A stretch of DNA of 64,000 bases from Vreelandella sulfidaeris (GCA_007182875.1 AP019514.1:496001-560000); one strand, 5' to 3'. Shown: positions 44,086-54,731, numbered from the stretch's first letter. Notes: generated from the letters alone by a model not told the origin. Made by a program: numbers and translations.

Positions 44086-45178
44086 TGGCGTCTACCGCCA
44101 GCTCGGCAACCCTTTCGGCGTGCACCTGCTGCTGTGCCTGTTGGGCAAGGCGTGCCGCTTGGGTAGCTTCGCTTTCGCAGGTTTCGCACTTTTCAGGGTG
44201 CAGGCCCAGCTTGGCAAACAGGGCGCGGTCACGATCTGCCTGGGGATTACCTGTGGTCAGCAGCTTATCGCCGTAAAATATTGAGTTGGCGCCCGCCAAA
44301 AACGCCAGCGCCTGAGTCGATTCGTTCATCTGTTCACGGCCTGCGGAGAGCCGCACATGGCTTTGTGGCATCATGATGCGGGCCACCGCAATAGCGCGGA
44401 TAAACTCGATGGGGTCTAGGTCTTCAACGTTTTCGAGCGGCGTACCGGGCACTTTTACAAGCATGTTGATCGGTACGGATTCAGGGTGCGGCGACAGTTT
44501 GGCCAGTTGCTGAAGCAGAGCGCTACGATCCTGGGCATCTTCACCCATGCCGAGAATGCCGCCGGAGCACACTTTCATGCCCGCGTCGCGCACATTGGAG
44601 AGTGTTTCCAAGCGATCGCTATAGGTACGGGTGGTGATGATCTCGCCGTAGTACTCCGGCGAGGTATCCAGGTTGTGGTTGTAGTAATCGAGCCCCGCCG
44701 TGGCCAGTCGGCTGGCTTGTTCGCCGTCAACCATCCCCAGCGTCATACAGGTTTCCAGGCCCACCGCCTTTACCTGACGGACCATCTCTTCGACCAGCAA
44801 TAAATCCTTGTCACGCGGGCTGCGCCACGCCGCGCCCATGCAAAAACGGCTGGCGCCGGCTTCTTTGGCGGCCCTGGCTTGCTCGACGACTTTTTCGATT
44901 TCCAGCAGCTTCTCTTTTCCAGCTGGGTGTTGTAGTGGCCCGACTGAGGGCAATACTTGCAGTCCCTCTGGGCAGGCGCCGGTTTTAATCGACAGCAGGG
45001 TGGAGATTTGTACCGCGTTAGCATCAAAATGGGCGCGGTGAACTTGCTGGGCTTTGAACAGCAGATCATTGAACGGCAGCGCGAAAAGCGCATTGATCTC
45101 GTCTAGCGTCCAGTCGTGGCGCTGCTGAAAGCCTTGTTCCTGGCGCTGTTCGTGAAATTGCTCGCGGGGCACGGTCAT
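44078..45178 (-). CDS. bioB: biotin synthase (internal out-of-frame segment)
   Basis: Radical SAM enzyme inserting sulfur into dethiobiotin, 366 residues. The open frame hides an error: between about 44966 and 44917 it reads out of frame, so the cluster cysteines are lost. The alternative frame there reads [20 protein letters not shown], the expected CxxxCxxC [4Fe-4S] motif. An extra G (GAGGGAC) and a missing A (GAAAAG) cancel. Other signatures are intact: [34 protein letters not shown]. It is the first gene of the biotin operon, with a BirA-like site upstream. Confidence 0.95.
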   Translation of the reverse strand: MTVPREQFHEQRQEQGFQQRHDWTLDEINALFALPFNDLLFKAQQVHRAHFDANAVQISTLLSIKTGACPEGLQVLPSVGPLQHPAGKEKLLEIEKVVEQARAAKEAGASRFCMGAAWRSPRDKDLLLVEEMVRQVKAVGLETCMTLGMVDGEQASRLATAGLDYYNHNLDTSPEYYGEIITTRTYSDRLETLSNVRDAGMKVCSGGILGMGEDAQDRSALLQQLAKLSPHPESVPINMLVKVPGTPLENVEDLDPIEFIRAIAVARIMMPQSHVRLSAGREQMNESTQALAFLAGANSIFYGDKLLTTGNPQADRDRALFAKLGLHPEKCETCESEATQAARLAQQAQQQVHAERVAELAVDASV

Positions 45179-45179
45179 G

Positions 45180-45211
45180 ATGTAAACCTTCTTAACTTTA
45201 TTAGTTGACGA
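45180..45211 (-). promoter_or_regulatory. putative BirA (biotin) operator
   Basis: On the plus strand ATGTAAACC, 14 bases, AGTTGACGA. The known operator is TTGTAAACC-N14/15-GGTTTACAA; the left arm matches at 8 of 9 and the right at 6 of 9. It abuts the bioB start and covers its ribosome site, a position suited to repression. Confidence 0.5.
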
Positions 45212-45367
45212 GGCAGTACCGAGACTTTAGCGGCGTTGCGCTTCAGGTGTCAACGTTGAGAATTTTTGTGTTTACGGTGGCGTTGGAAACATTCGTCAAA
45301 AGATGGCGCACTCATTTATACTCTGCGCCCTTTCTTCCCTTGGCTATCCAACCCCTTTGGAGCGCGG

Positions 45368-46180
45368 ATGTCTGCCTTTGATAGCTCTGTTAAAGACCGT
45401 TCTGTTAAAGACCGCTCTGCTGGAGATGGCGCCGCCGAGCATCCGTTACTTCCGCGGCGCGAATTCAAAGCGCGTGGCAGTTTTGTTACGCGCTGCGATA
45501 ACTGCCAGCTTCCCGTACTGAACTGCTTGTGCCCGTATCAAGTGAAGGCGGAAAGTGTCGCTCAGGTATGGTTATTGACGCATCCGTTGGAGCATTACAA
45601 ACCGACCAATACCGGGCGCTTGATTCGCGATGTGCTGCCGACCACGCAGGTGTTTACCTGGTACCGCACGGCGCCGGATGCCCAGTTAGCGGCGCTGTTG
45701 GGAGACCCGCGCTATGCGCCCTTTGTGATCTTCCCCGATGATCAGCCCGATTACGCAGATCGCGTGGTGGATATAGAGGCGGTGCACGCGGTAAAGCATG
45801 AGGCGCGTATTCCGGTGTTTATCATCTTGGACGGCACCTGGCGTCAGGCGCGGCGTATGTTCCGCAAAAGTCCTTACCTTGATGCGTTACCGGTGCTGCC
45901 ACTGCGCACCGAGCGGGAAACCCGCTATCGGTTGCGCAAACCGGCGTCAAAAGTGCATTTATGTACTGCAGAAGTAGCTATAGAGCTGCTACGTCAGGGC
46001 GGGGATACGGTTGCTGCGGATGTGTTGGATGATTATTTTGAGGTGTTTAACGATAGCTACGCGGCGAGCCGATTGCATCACAAAATCGACCCGCCTACTG
46101 CAACGATGCGACGCCTAGCCGCCAAACAGCGCGCCAGCGATTCTGAACCCAGCTACCCAGGTGCCCACAGCAGAGCCTAG
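45368..46180 (+). CDS. DTW-domain protein (tRNA aminocarboxypropyltransferase family)
   Basis: 270 residues. The DTW family includes TapT, which adds the acp group to U47 of tRNA using SAM. Seen: Cys-rich CDNCQLPVLNCLCP near residue 40, LLTHPLEHYKPTNTGRLI, LDGTWRQARRMFRKSPYL (the DxTW motif) and the following SPYL..LP..P. The start at 45368 has GGAG upstream. The N-terminus holds a tandem VKDRS repeat. The last 66 bases overlap the convergent TraB-family gene. The frame is intact. Confidence 0.82.
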   Translation: MSAFDSSVKDRSVKDRSAGDGAAEHPLLPRREFKARGSFVTRCDNCQLPVLNCLCPYQVKAESVAQVWLLTHPLEHYKPTNTGRLIRDVLPTTQVFTWYRTAPDAQLAALLGDPRYAPFVIFPDDQPDYADRVVDIEAVHAVKHEARIPVFIILDGTWRQARRMFRKSPYLDALPVLPLRTERETRYRLRKPASKVHLCTAEVAIELLRQGGDTVAADVLDDYFEVFNDSYAASRLHHKIDPPTATMRRLAAKQRASDSEPSYPGAHSRA

Positions 46181-47387
46181 CGTGGCAAGAATAAACACTA
46201 ACAAAGTGCGGGATACGCGATTTTGCCACCAGCCTTTTAGCTGCGTGACATCGTGGCGCAGCGATGAAAAATCGCGCACTTTGGGTTTGCGCATGTAAAG
46301 CTCAACCCCCGCGGCCACAAAACCAGCGCCGATGGTGGGGTTCAGCGACGTTAGTGGAGCGGCAAAGAAGGTGGCCACCACTGTCACAGGATGCGCCAAC
46401 GCAATAATCGTCGCGCCCCCGAAAGAATACCGTTAATCAAGAACCACTCAAGTACCAGCTGCCAGCCAAGGTCGGTATTACGCGAGAAACCAATCGCAAA
46501 GCCAGTGAGCACGAGCGCTGTAATCAGCCACGGCATCGCTTTCCAGAGCTTGGACGGCGGCGGCGTGGCTTCCAGCGATTCGCGCTCTACTTTAGGGTCG
46601 GTGGGCAGCGGTGCTTCCAAGTGTTCGCCGGTGCCTTTTAGGTGGCCCGCACCGATCACCACCAGTACGTGCTGGTAGCGCCCTGGCGGCGCCTCTTCGG
46701 CTAAACGGAGGGCCATATAGCGATCGCGCTCGCGAATCAGCGGGGTATAAAGTGCTTCCGATTCGGCGGCAAACTCACTGAAGGTTGCTTCCAGCATATC
46801 GCCCTCTTTGAGCTTTTCGATATCCTCTTTGGAAACATCCTGGCGGGAAAGCACGCTACCTATCAGGCCTGAAAAAAGCGAGAAGCGCTGCCACCACGGC
46901 ACGTTGCTGTAGATGCGTTTCAGCGTCACGCCTACATCGCGGTCGACCAGCAACAGCGGTAGTTGCCGCCGACTGGCTTCCTCTACGGCGGCACGCATTT
47001 CAGCCCCGGCTGAATGCCGGATTGATCGGCGATCCGCTGTTGAAACGCGCCGAGCGCCAGGCTCGCCGCCACCATGCCCGCTTTGCCTTCTTTAAATACC
47101 TGGAACAGATCCTGTTCGCCCATGGCGTCGGGGTTGGACATGCTGTGGTGACGAGCGTCGCAGAGCTCGATGGCTACTGCATCAAAGACACCGCTATCTA
47201 TCAGTTTACGCACATCCTCTGCGCTTTCCGCCGACACATGGGCTGTGCCCAGCAGGGTGTAGTGGGTTTCGCCGACAGTGAACGTTTTTAACGGCCCGCT
47301 AGTCGTCGGTAACGCGCTCGGCGTTTCGGCCATCGGCTCCGTCTTTTGGTGAGACGTTTCTTCGTGAGATGTTTCTTCGTGGGACAT
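46115..47387 (-). CDS. TraB/GumN-family membrane protein (frame broken)
   Basis: About 424 residues of the TraB family (related to pheromone-shutdown PrgY and GumN). Conserved HYTLLGTAHVSAES at the start and the GAGHLKGTGEHL motif in the middle are metal/active-site signatures. Three C-terminal helices follow (LWKAMPWLITALVLTGFAIG, VTVVATFFAAPLTSLNP, TLLVFILATLGSAVG). Breaks lie near 47005 and 46392. The N-terminus has a SHEET-SHEET tandem repeat. It follows trkH on the same strand. The molecular role in bacteria is unknown. Confidence 0.82.
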
Positions 47388-47428
47388 TGAGGGCTCTCAA
47401 AATCAATAAGTGGTCTGCAATGTTCTGT

Positions 47429-48869
47429 TTATCGCCGCCAGAAAGCGGGTGTGAACAGCACGAGTACCGTAAAAATTTCCAGGCGACCGAGCAGCATGGC
47501 GAGGACCAAAATCCATTTCGCCAGAGTGGGCATGTCACCATAATGGGTGCTGGCTTCTCCCAGCGCTGGGCCTAGGTTGTTGAGCGCTGAGCCAACCGTC
47601 GACCACGCGGTTACCTGATCCACCCCGGTCGCCATCACGCCCACCAGCATTAAAAGAACAGCAGCACATAAACTGAAAAGAACCCCCATACCGCTTGGGC
47701 AATACTATCGGGAACGCTGACTTTGCCCACTTTGACCGCAATGACGGCGTTGGGGTGGATCAGTCGCATGATTTCACGCATTCCCTGCTTAAGAATCAAA
47801 ATAATCCGTATGACTTTCATACCGCCGCCGGTCGACCCGGAGCAGCCACCCACAAAAGCGGCAACAAACAGCAAAAGGGTAAGGCGCCTGGCCACATGGA
47901 GAAATCGGCAACACTAAAGCCTGCGGTGGTAGCCACCGAGACGACCTGGAAAACCCCATGCCGCAAGCCGCGCAGCGTATCGTAGGTGTCGGTTAACCAC
48001 AGTGAGAGCACCGTAACAGTGGCCAAGGCGAGCAGAAACAGCATCAAAAAGCGCGCTTCAGAATCATGAAAGTAGTGCATCAGGCTTTTTCACGCCAGGC
48101 AATAAAGTGCAGACTAAAACTGAAGGCGGAAATGAGCATGAAGGCGACACAGATCATTTCAATCGTGGCGCTATCAAAGTAACCGATGCTAGCGTCGTAG
48201 GTAGAAAAACCACCGTTGGCGATGGTTGAAAAGCTGTGGCTCAAGGCATCGAACCAGCTCATGCCCGCCAACATATAAGCAACCATACAAGCGAGGGTAA
48301 GCGTGGCGTAGATATACCACAGGGCTTTTGCAGTTTCGGTGATGCGTGGTGTGAGTTTGGAGTCTTTTAGCGGTCCCGGTATTTCGGTGCGGTAAAGTGC
48401 CATGCCACCAACCCCCAGGGTAGGCAAAATAGCGACCGCCAATACGACAATCCCCATGCCGCCCAGCCATTGAAGCTGCTGGCGGTAGTAGAGAATTGAT
48501 TCGGGCAAAAGTCGATGCCGGTTATCACGGTGGCACCGGTGGTGGTCAGGCCGGAAAACGATTCAAATACTGCATCGGTAACGCTCAACGAGCCCTCGCC
48601 GAACAGCATCAGGGGTAGCGAGCCGAACAGCGCCAGCACCGTCCAAAACATGGCGGCGATAATAAAACCATCGCGGATACGCAGTTCTTTTGCGAACGTC
48701 GATTGGGTAGGTAGAGCAGCAGCCCGGTCGCCACGGAAATAGCGATGCCGCTGATGTAAGCACTCCAGACGCCATCGCGAAACCAGAGAGATCAGCGTTG
48801 GGGGAGCATGGTCAGGCTGAAAAGCATCAGCAGCAGCCCCAAAATGCGCAAAATAACCCGCAGACTCAT
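47429..48869 (-). CDS. trkH: Trk potassium uptake channel TrkH (frame broken)
   Basis: Potassium-translocating membrane subunit, about 481 residues. Four pore-loop segments are recognisable, including [43 protein letters not shown], and [16 protein letters not shown], each with the selectivity glycine. The N-terminus is [19 protein letters not shown]. At least five breaks (near 48808, 48706, 48505, 48088, 47880, 47690). It lies 52 bases downstream of trkA, forming a TrkAH unit. Confidence 0.92.
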
Positions 48870-48921
48870 GGTTGTCGCATGCTCCTGTTATTAACTGCCG
48901 GTGGCAGGGGTTCGGGGGTTA

Positions 48922-50289
48922 TCAAAAGAACGTTAAACCGACTTGGAACAGGCGCTCGACATCGCGGATGCGGCGCTTGTCGATCACAAACAGAATCACA
49001 TGGTCGCCGCTTTCTACCATGACATTGCCGTGGGCGATGATGACCTCTTTGCCGCGCACAATGGCGCCGATGGTGGTGCCTTCGGGGAGATCGATCTCGC
49101 CAATGGTGCGCCCCACCACTTTGGAGGACTGCTTGTCGCCGTGGGCGATGGCTTCAATGGCTTCGGCAGCGCCCCGGCGCAGCGAGTGGACGTTAACGAT
49201 GTCACCGCGGCGCACGTGGGTGAGCAGGCTGCCGATGGTCGCCTGCTGGGGCGAAATGGCGATATCGATTTCACCGCCTTGTACCAAATCGACGTAAGCG
49301 GCGTTGTTGATTAGCGTCAGCACCTTCTTGGCGCCTAACCGCTTGGCCAGCAGCGACGACATGATATTGACCTCGTCGTCGTTGGTCAGCGCGCAGAAAA
49401 TATCGCACTCTTCGATGTTCTCTTCTTCCAACAGGCGTTTGCTGGTGGCGCTGCCGTGGAGCACCACGGTGCGATCCAACCGCTCAGACAGTGTGGTGCA
49501 GCGCTCCAGGTTATGCTCGATAATTTTGACCTGGTGGCTATGCTCCAGATGCTCCGCCAACCGCTCCCCGATATTGCCGCCCCGGCAATTACTACGCGGC
49601 GGAAGTCCCGCTCGACCCGGCGCAGTTCACTCATTACCGCACGAATATCTCGGCGGGCAGCGAGGAAGAACACCTCGTCGTCGGCTTCGATGACCGTATC
49701 GCCGCGGGGAATGATTGGCCGGCTGCGGCGGTAAATCGCCGCCACGCGGGTATCCACGTTGGGCATATGGCGGCGTAGAAAAGCTAAATCCTGGCCCACC
49801 AGCGGGCCGCCGTAGAAGGCTTTCACCGCGACCAGTTGCACCAAGCCCCAGCAAACTCCAATACCTGCAGGGCGCCGGGGTGCTCAATCAAACGGCGCAC
49901 GTGGTCGGTCACCACCTGTTCGGGGCTGATCAGTACATCGATGGGGATGGCTTCGTGGGCGAACAGGCCCTTGCGGGTTAAGTACGCCGTGGCGCACGCG
50001 AGCAATTTTGGTCGGAGTCCGAAACAGCGTGTGGGCGACCTGGCAGGCGATCATGTTGATCTCGTCGCTGTTGGTGACGGCGATCAACATATCGGCGTCT
50101 TCGCAGCCTGCCTGGCGCAGCACAATGGTAAGAACCCGCCCCGGTCACGGTACGGATATCGAGTTTGGTGTGTAGGTCACGCAGTTTTTTGGCGTCGGTA
50201 TCAACGACAGTAATGTCGTTTTCCTCGCGGGCGAGGTGTTCTGCCAGGGTGCCGCCGACCTGGCCGGCGCCGAGAATGATGATTTTCAT
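48922..50289 (-). CDS. trkA: Trk regulatory subunit TrkA (frame broken)
   Basis: Cytoplasmic NAD-binding RCK protein gating TrkH, about 457 residues. Two RCK halves are seen: [20 protein letters not shown] with the first Rossmann fold, and [20 protein letters not shown] with the second, each followed by a TrkA-C domain. Breaks lie near 50135, 50015, 49852 and 49580. The start at 50289 is the family N-terminus. Upstream is dodecin rather than rsmB directly. Confidence 0.93.
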
Positions 50290-50465
50290 TGCTAAGCATC
50301 GGTTCCATTAAAAGCGCCAGCGCGATGTCGGTAAGACCGGAAGGAGGCCTTAAGACTCTGTCCTGACGTTCAAGACGTAATCGGTCGGTCAGGAACGTCT
50401 ATCATGCGCTGCAATAAAGACGGCGGCCAGTGTAAACCAGCCACCGCCAAAAAAGCAGGTGAGGA

Positions 50466-50672
50466 TTACTCTAACGTGAAGCCAACTTTGACAGTGACCT
50501 GCCAGTGCGCAACTTGGCCATCTTCAATATGACCGCGCGTGTCGACCACTTCCACCCAGCGCATGTGCTTGATAGTCTGGGAAGCTTTGGCTAATGCGTT
50601 CTGTACTGCTTCTTCAATACCCTTCTCGGAGGAACCGGTCAGTTCTACATGTTTATAAGTGTGATGACTCAT
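50466..50672 (-). CDS. dodecin family flavin-binding protein
   Basis: 68-residue protein of the dodecin fold, which assembles as a hollow dodecamer storing flavins. It begins [42 protein letters not shown]; the conserved Trp39 of RWVEV stacks flavin in the family. AAGGAGACAC lies upstream. The frame is intact. It is inserted between rsmB and trkA, which are usually adjacent. Confidence 0.92.
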   Translation of the reverse strand: MSHHTYKHVELTGSSEKGIEEAVQNALAKASQTIKHMRWVEVVDTRGHIEDGQVAHWQVTVKVGFTLE

Positions 50673-50721
50673 AGTGTCTCCTTCTTTGTCATAAATTCAC
50701 TGCCAAGGCATCAGCTAGCGC

Positions 50722-52057
50722 CTAGGCAGATCGCTTTTCTAGTCTGGCATAAAAAAAAGCCATCGTGACTGTTTTGCGCTGGAAACAGTTGGCGTCCCGC
50801 ACCGCTGTTTATACCCCAGGCAACGTCGTTAGGTGTCGTGATGTGTGCGTCTGGGGTGCGGGCAAGAAACGCCTCAATCTGTTCACCGTTTTCTTCCGGC
50901 AGTACCGAGCAGGTGGCGTAGAGCAGGGTGCCGCCTTCGCGCAGCATCGGCCACAGGTTATCTAATAACTGACGCTGAAGCTTAGCGAGGGGGCGGATAT
51001 CGTCTTTACGGCGTAGTTTTTTGATATCAGGGTGGCGCCGAATGACGCCGGTACCCGAGCAAGGCGCGTCGAGCAAAATGGCGTCGAACGGTGTGCCGCT
51101 CCACCAGTCGCGCTCGGTTGCATCGGCGTGTTCGAGCACCGCTTCAACGCCTAGCCTGCTAAGGGTATCTTCCACCCGCGCCAGGCGCTGGTTATCGCTA
51201 TCAATCGCGGTAAGGTTAATATCAAACTGCTCGAGTAAATGGGCGGTTTTACCGCCAGGCGCGCAGCAAGCATCCAATACGTGCGCGCCTGGCCGTGGTG
51301 CAAGTACGGGGCCCAGCAGCACTGCCGATAGCTGTGCTGCCTCATCTTGAACGCTGACATGCCCCTCTTCAAAGCCAGGCAGCACCGTGACATCGCAGGG
51401 TGTTTCCAAGGTGATGGCGTCGGGGCGTGAGGGCACAAGTGGCCATCCAATCCCTGTTCGGTTAGCAACGACAGGTAGGCTTCACGATCGTTGTAGCGCT
51501 GATTGACCCTTAATGTCATCGGACCAGGATGATTATTGGCTTCAATAATAGCGCGCCACTGTTCGGGCCATGCCTGACGCAAGGCGTTAAGTAACCAGGG
51601 GGGATGCTCTAACGCCACGCTCTCATCTTTATCTACCTGAGCCTGAAGCGCCTCGGACTCGCGCTGCAGACGTCGCAGGCAGCCATTGAGTACGCGAGTG
51701 GCCCACTCTTTGCCCAGGAGTCGGGCAGCACCCGCCGTTTCACCGACCGCCGCATGGGCGGGGATGCGCATATAAAGAAGTTGGTAAATACCCACCAAGA
51801 GCAGTGCCTGCACATCGCTATCGCGCTTTTTAAACGGTTGCTTGAGCAGCACGCCCGCTAAGGCTTCCAGGCGGGGTAAACGGCGGCAGGTGCCAAAACA
51901 GAGCTCTTTGAGCAGCCCGCGGTCACGCGCAACTACGCTATGTTCATCCAACCCGGCCAGTGAGCCTTGGTCGCTGAGCACTGGGGCCAACGCGCGCAGC
52001 GGCGGCGCGTACTTCCTGGCCACTACCGCCGCTTTGAGGGGGGCGTTTTTGGCTCAT
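50722..52057 (-). CDS. rsmB: 16S rRNA m5C967 methyltransferase (frame broken)
   Basis: RsmB/Sun: an NusB-like N-terminal RNA-binding domain and a SAM methyltransferase domain, about 445 residues. Seen: VLDACCAPGGKTAHLLE (motif I), LLDAPCSGTGVIRRHPDIK (catalytic cysteine of motif IV), and YATCSVLPEENGEQI (motif VI cysteine). Breaks near 52036, 51437 and 50752. The corrected C-terminus is HDGFFYARLEKRSA, with TAG at 50724. The ATG overlaps the fmt stop and AAGGAG lies upstream. Confidence 0.92.
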
Positions 52058-53067
52058 GGTGTGTCTCCTTCGCTGGCTTGTGCCGCTGGTTTACCAAGAC
52101 GAGTGTCAAGACGAGCACCGAGGCGGGTACCGCTGGCAAGGCGCGCGTGACGCGCATTCAGTAAGTCACGCACAGCCATGGCTTTACCGCCGGGCAACTG
52201 TGCGCTGGTCACACAAAGCACCTCGCTGCCGTTTTCCCCACAGGCAATCCGCAGATGGTCGTCGCCGTGTTTTAGTAGCGTGCCTGGCTCGCAGGGTGGC
52301 TGCTCGCCCTCTTCTGCATTCGCCATTAACAGTCGCAGACGATCATCGCCTAGCGCGCACCAGGCCACTGGCCAGGGATTGAAGGCGCGAATTTTGTTGG
52401 CAAGTTGCTGCGCAGGTTGATGAAAGTCGAGCTCGGCTTCCGCCTTGCTGAGCTTGGCGGCATAAGTGACGCCTGCATCAGGTTGAGGCGTCGCATGGAC
52501 GGAATCAGTGGCCAGCGCATCCAGCGTATTGATCAGCGCATTGGCGCCTTGAATGGCGAGTCGGTCATGCAAATCACCACCGGTAGTACGTGGCGTAATC
52601 GGCGTTCGTACTTCTGAGAGCATCGCACCGGTATCCAGGCCAGCATCCATCTGCATGATGGTGACGCCCGAGACGCTATCACCCGCTTCAATCGCTCGCT
52701 GAATAGGGGCAGCGCCGCGCCAACGGGGCAACAGCGAAGCATGCACGTTCACGCAGCCTAGTCGTGGTATGTCTAACACGGCCTGGGGGAGCAGCCCATA
52801 GGCGACGACGACCATAATATCGGCATTGAGAGCGGCCAGCTCGGCTTGCTCAGCAGGCGCTTTTAGCGTCTGGGGCTGATAAACAGGCAGGCCGTGCTCT
52901 AAAGCCAGCTGTTTGACTGGGCTGGGCGAGAGTTTACGACCGCGCCCGGCGGGGCGGTCGGGCTGAGTATAAACCGCGACCACCTCATGCTGGCTTTCCA
53001 GCAGCGTTGCAAGACTAGAAGCGGCGAATTCAGGCGTGCCGGCAAAAACAACGCGCAATCGTGACAT
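52054..53067 (-). CDS. fmt: methionyl-tRNA formyltransferase
   Basis: Formylates initiator Met-tRNA using 10-formyl-THF. About 337 residues, intact frame. Seen: LRVVFAGTPEFAA, the folate-site VNVHASLLPRWRGAAPIQRA with SLLPxxRG, and the C-terminal domain. I prefer ATG at 53067, the family start; an in-frame ATG at 53097 adds ten residues. The C-terminal tail (RLASGTRLGARLDTRLG) is an extra, repeat-like extension. def lies just upstream; the stop overlaps the rsmB start. Confidence 0.93.
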   Translation of the reverse strand: MSRLRVVFAGTPEFAASSLATLLESQHEVVAVYTQPDRPAGRGRKLSPSPVKQLALEHGLPVYQPQTLKAPAEQAELAALNADIMVVVAYGLLPQAVLDIPRLGCVNVHASLLPRWRGAAPIQRAIEAGDSVSGVTIMQMDAGLDTGAMLSEVRTPITPRTTGGDLHDRLAIQGANALINTLDALATDSVHATPQPDAGVTYAAKLSKAEAELDFHQPAQQLANKIRAFNPWPVAWCALGDDRLRLLMANAEEGEQPPCEPGTLLKHGDDHLRIACGENGSEVLCVTSAQLPGGKAMAVRDLLNARHARLASGTRLGARLDTRLGKPAAQASEGDTP

Positions 53068-53115
53068 AAGTTGAGGGCTACCTGGCGTATCTGACATGTA
53101 AGTAGGAAAAGCGGG

Positions 53116-53627
53116 CTAAGCGTCCTGGCTCTGCTTATGGCGTTTTTGCATCTTCTTGAGAATGCGGTCACGCTTAAGCGGCGATAAATAATCAACAAAT
53201 AGCACGCCTTCAAGGTGGTCATACTCATGTTGAATACAGTGTGCCAGCAGGCCATCTGCCTCTAGCTCGTAGGCATCGCCATTACGGTCCAGCGCGTTGA
53301 GCTGCACTTTAAGATAGCGTGGCACTTCGGCGTAGTACTCGGGAATCGACAGACAGCCTTCTGACAGCGGCTCTTTTCGTCGCCAATCGGAGTGTAACGT
53401 GGATTGATGAGCACCAGCGGCTGGGAGTTATCATCGCTAACATCCATGACGACAACACGCCGATGAACATCAATCTGCGTTGCCGCTAGACCGATACCAC
53501 GGGCGTCATACATGGTCTCCAGCATATCGTCGACGAGTTTACGCACTTCATCATCGACGGTTTCCACCGCAGCTGCCTTGGTGCGCAGGCGCTCATCGGG
53601 GAATTCAAGAATAGGAAGTTTGGCCAT
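53116..53627 (-). CDS. def: peptide deformylase (frame broken once)
   Basis: Removes the N-formyl group from new proteins. About 171 residues. The three motifs [13 protein letters not shown] and QHEYDHLEG are present; the cysteine and two histidines bind metal. EGCLS appears only after correcting one base near 53376, where [21 protein letters not shown] is the expected reading. It is first in the def-fmt-rsmB operon and divergent from the tsaP-like gene. Confidence 0.94.
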
Positions 53628-53788
53628 GGCGTTACAATCACCGTTATGCTGAGTCTAAATTAAGTCAAGCTAGGCAGTGACGAGCGTCTTCTAGCCTAGG
53701 TACTTTATGATGGGTCACTATATCATGCTGTCAACGTTTCTGGGCATGGGTGCCCGATAGGGGCTGTCTTCAATGAGCATCTTTAACA

Positions 53789-53834
53789 GCGCATTTATTC
53801 AGCGTATTTAATCAGCGACGTATTTAATCAGCGA
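53789..53834. repeat. 16-base tandem repeat upstream of the TsaP-like gene
   Basis: CGTATTTAATCAGCGA occurs twice in perfect tandem (53803-53818 and 53819-53834), preceded by a third, degenerate copy (GCGCATTTATTCAG). It ends 15 bases before the ATG at 53850. Confidence 0.85.
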
Positions 53835-53849
53835 ATAGGGGAAAGCAGG

Positions 53850-54696
53850 ATGGCGGCGAAACAACACGCCTATTGTGACGGTTTTGGCGCATTACTGCTG
53901 ACTATCGTCATGCTGGTGAGCGCTGATGCAATTGCGTGGGAGCGAGAGCAAAACGTGGTGAAACTTTCGCCACAGGTGCGCACCTTGCCGCATGGGGAAG
54001 CGGTTGAGCCGATCCCTATGGAGATAGCGCAGGCCTTTCTACGCGAACACCGTGTGGTCGACAACGCCGAGGCGTTGCAAGCGTTGGCTTATGTCATTGC
54101 GGGAGATGACCGTCGCTTGATTAGTGGTGCGGGGGATCAGCTTTACGCGCGAGGTGACGTGCCGCGTCACGGCCAGTTGGGCATCTACCGTCAATCGGAG
54201 ACCTACCAAACGCTGGAAGGCACACCGCTTGGTATCGAATTAACTAAAGTGGGCGCCGCTCGGCATATTAGTAGTGAAGGCGATATTGTTCAGCTTGAGG
54301 TCGTGAGTTCTCATCAGGAAGTGCGTGTTAACGATATCGTATTGCCGCTGGATGACCACGAGCAGAGCACAGAATTAATACCCCGTGCACCGTTAAGTGC
54401 TATCGAAGGGCGGATTATTGCCGTACCGGGTGGCGTGCGCTTTATTGGGCGCTTTCAGATCGTTACGCTCGATCGTGGCACGCTGGATGGGTTGCAGCCG
54501 GGCCATGTGCTGCAAGTTAACCAGCAAGGGGGAGTTAATCAACGATCCTCGTACTCAGGAGTTGGTTCAACTGCCCAACACTGAAGCGGGCGCTGTGATG
54601 GTGTTTAAACCCTATGATCACGTCAGTTATGCCCTGGTGATGCAGGCATCGAACGTGTTGGAAGTGGGTGATCAAGTGGTGTCATCGGTTGACTAG
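53850..54696 (+). CDS. TsaP/PA0020-like protein without LysM (frame broken once)
   Basis: About 281 residues with a signal peptide (ALLLTIVMLVSADAIA). The remainder matches the C-terminal part of the LysM protein usually found before dprA (TsaP in type IV pilus literature): VVKLSPQVRTLPHGEAVEPIPME, ISGAGDQLYARG, YGIYRQ-type LGIYRQSETYQ, and QIVTLDRGTLDGLQPGHVL. The LysM peptidoglycan-binding domain that should lie between signal and this part is absent. One break near 54530 (corrected ELINDPRTQELVQLP). Role inferred only from family and position before dprA. Confidence 0.75.
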
Positions 54697-54731
54697 CGGT
54701 CGGCAAAAAAATGGGTTTATAAGGAGGACAT

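Noticed and set aside
44078..45178. BioB-like protein that lost its iron-sulfur cluster
   Set aside because: The cysteine motif is encoded in the adjacent frame between two cancelling indels.
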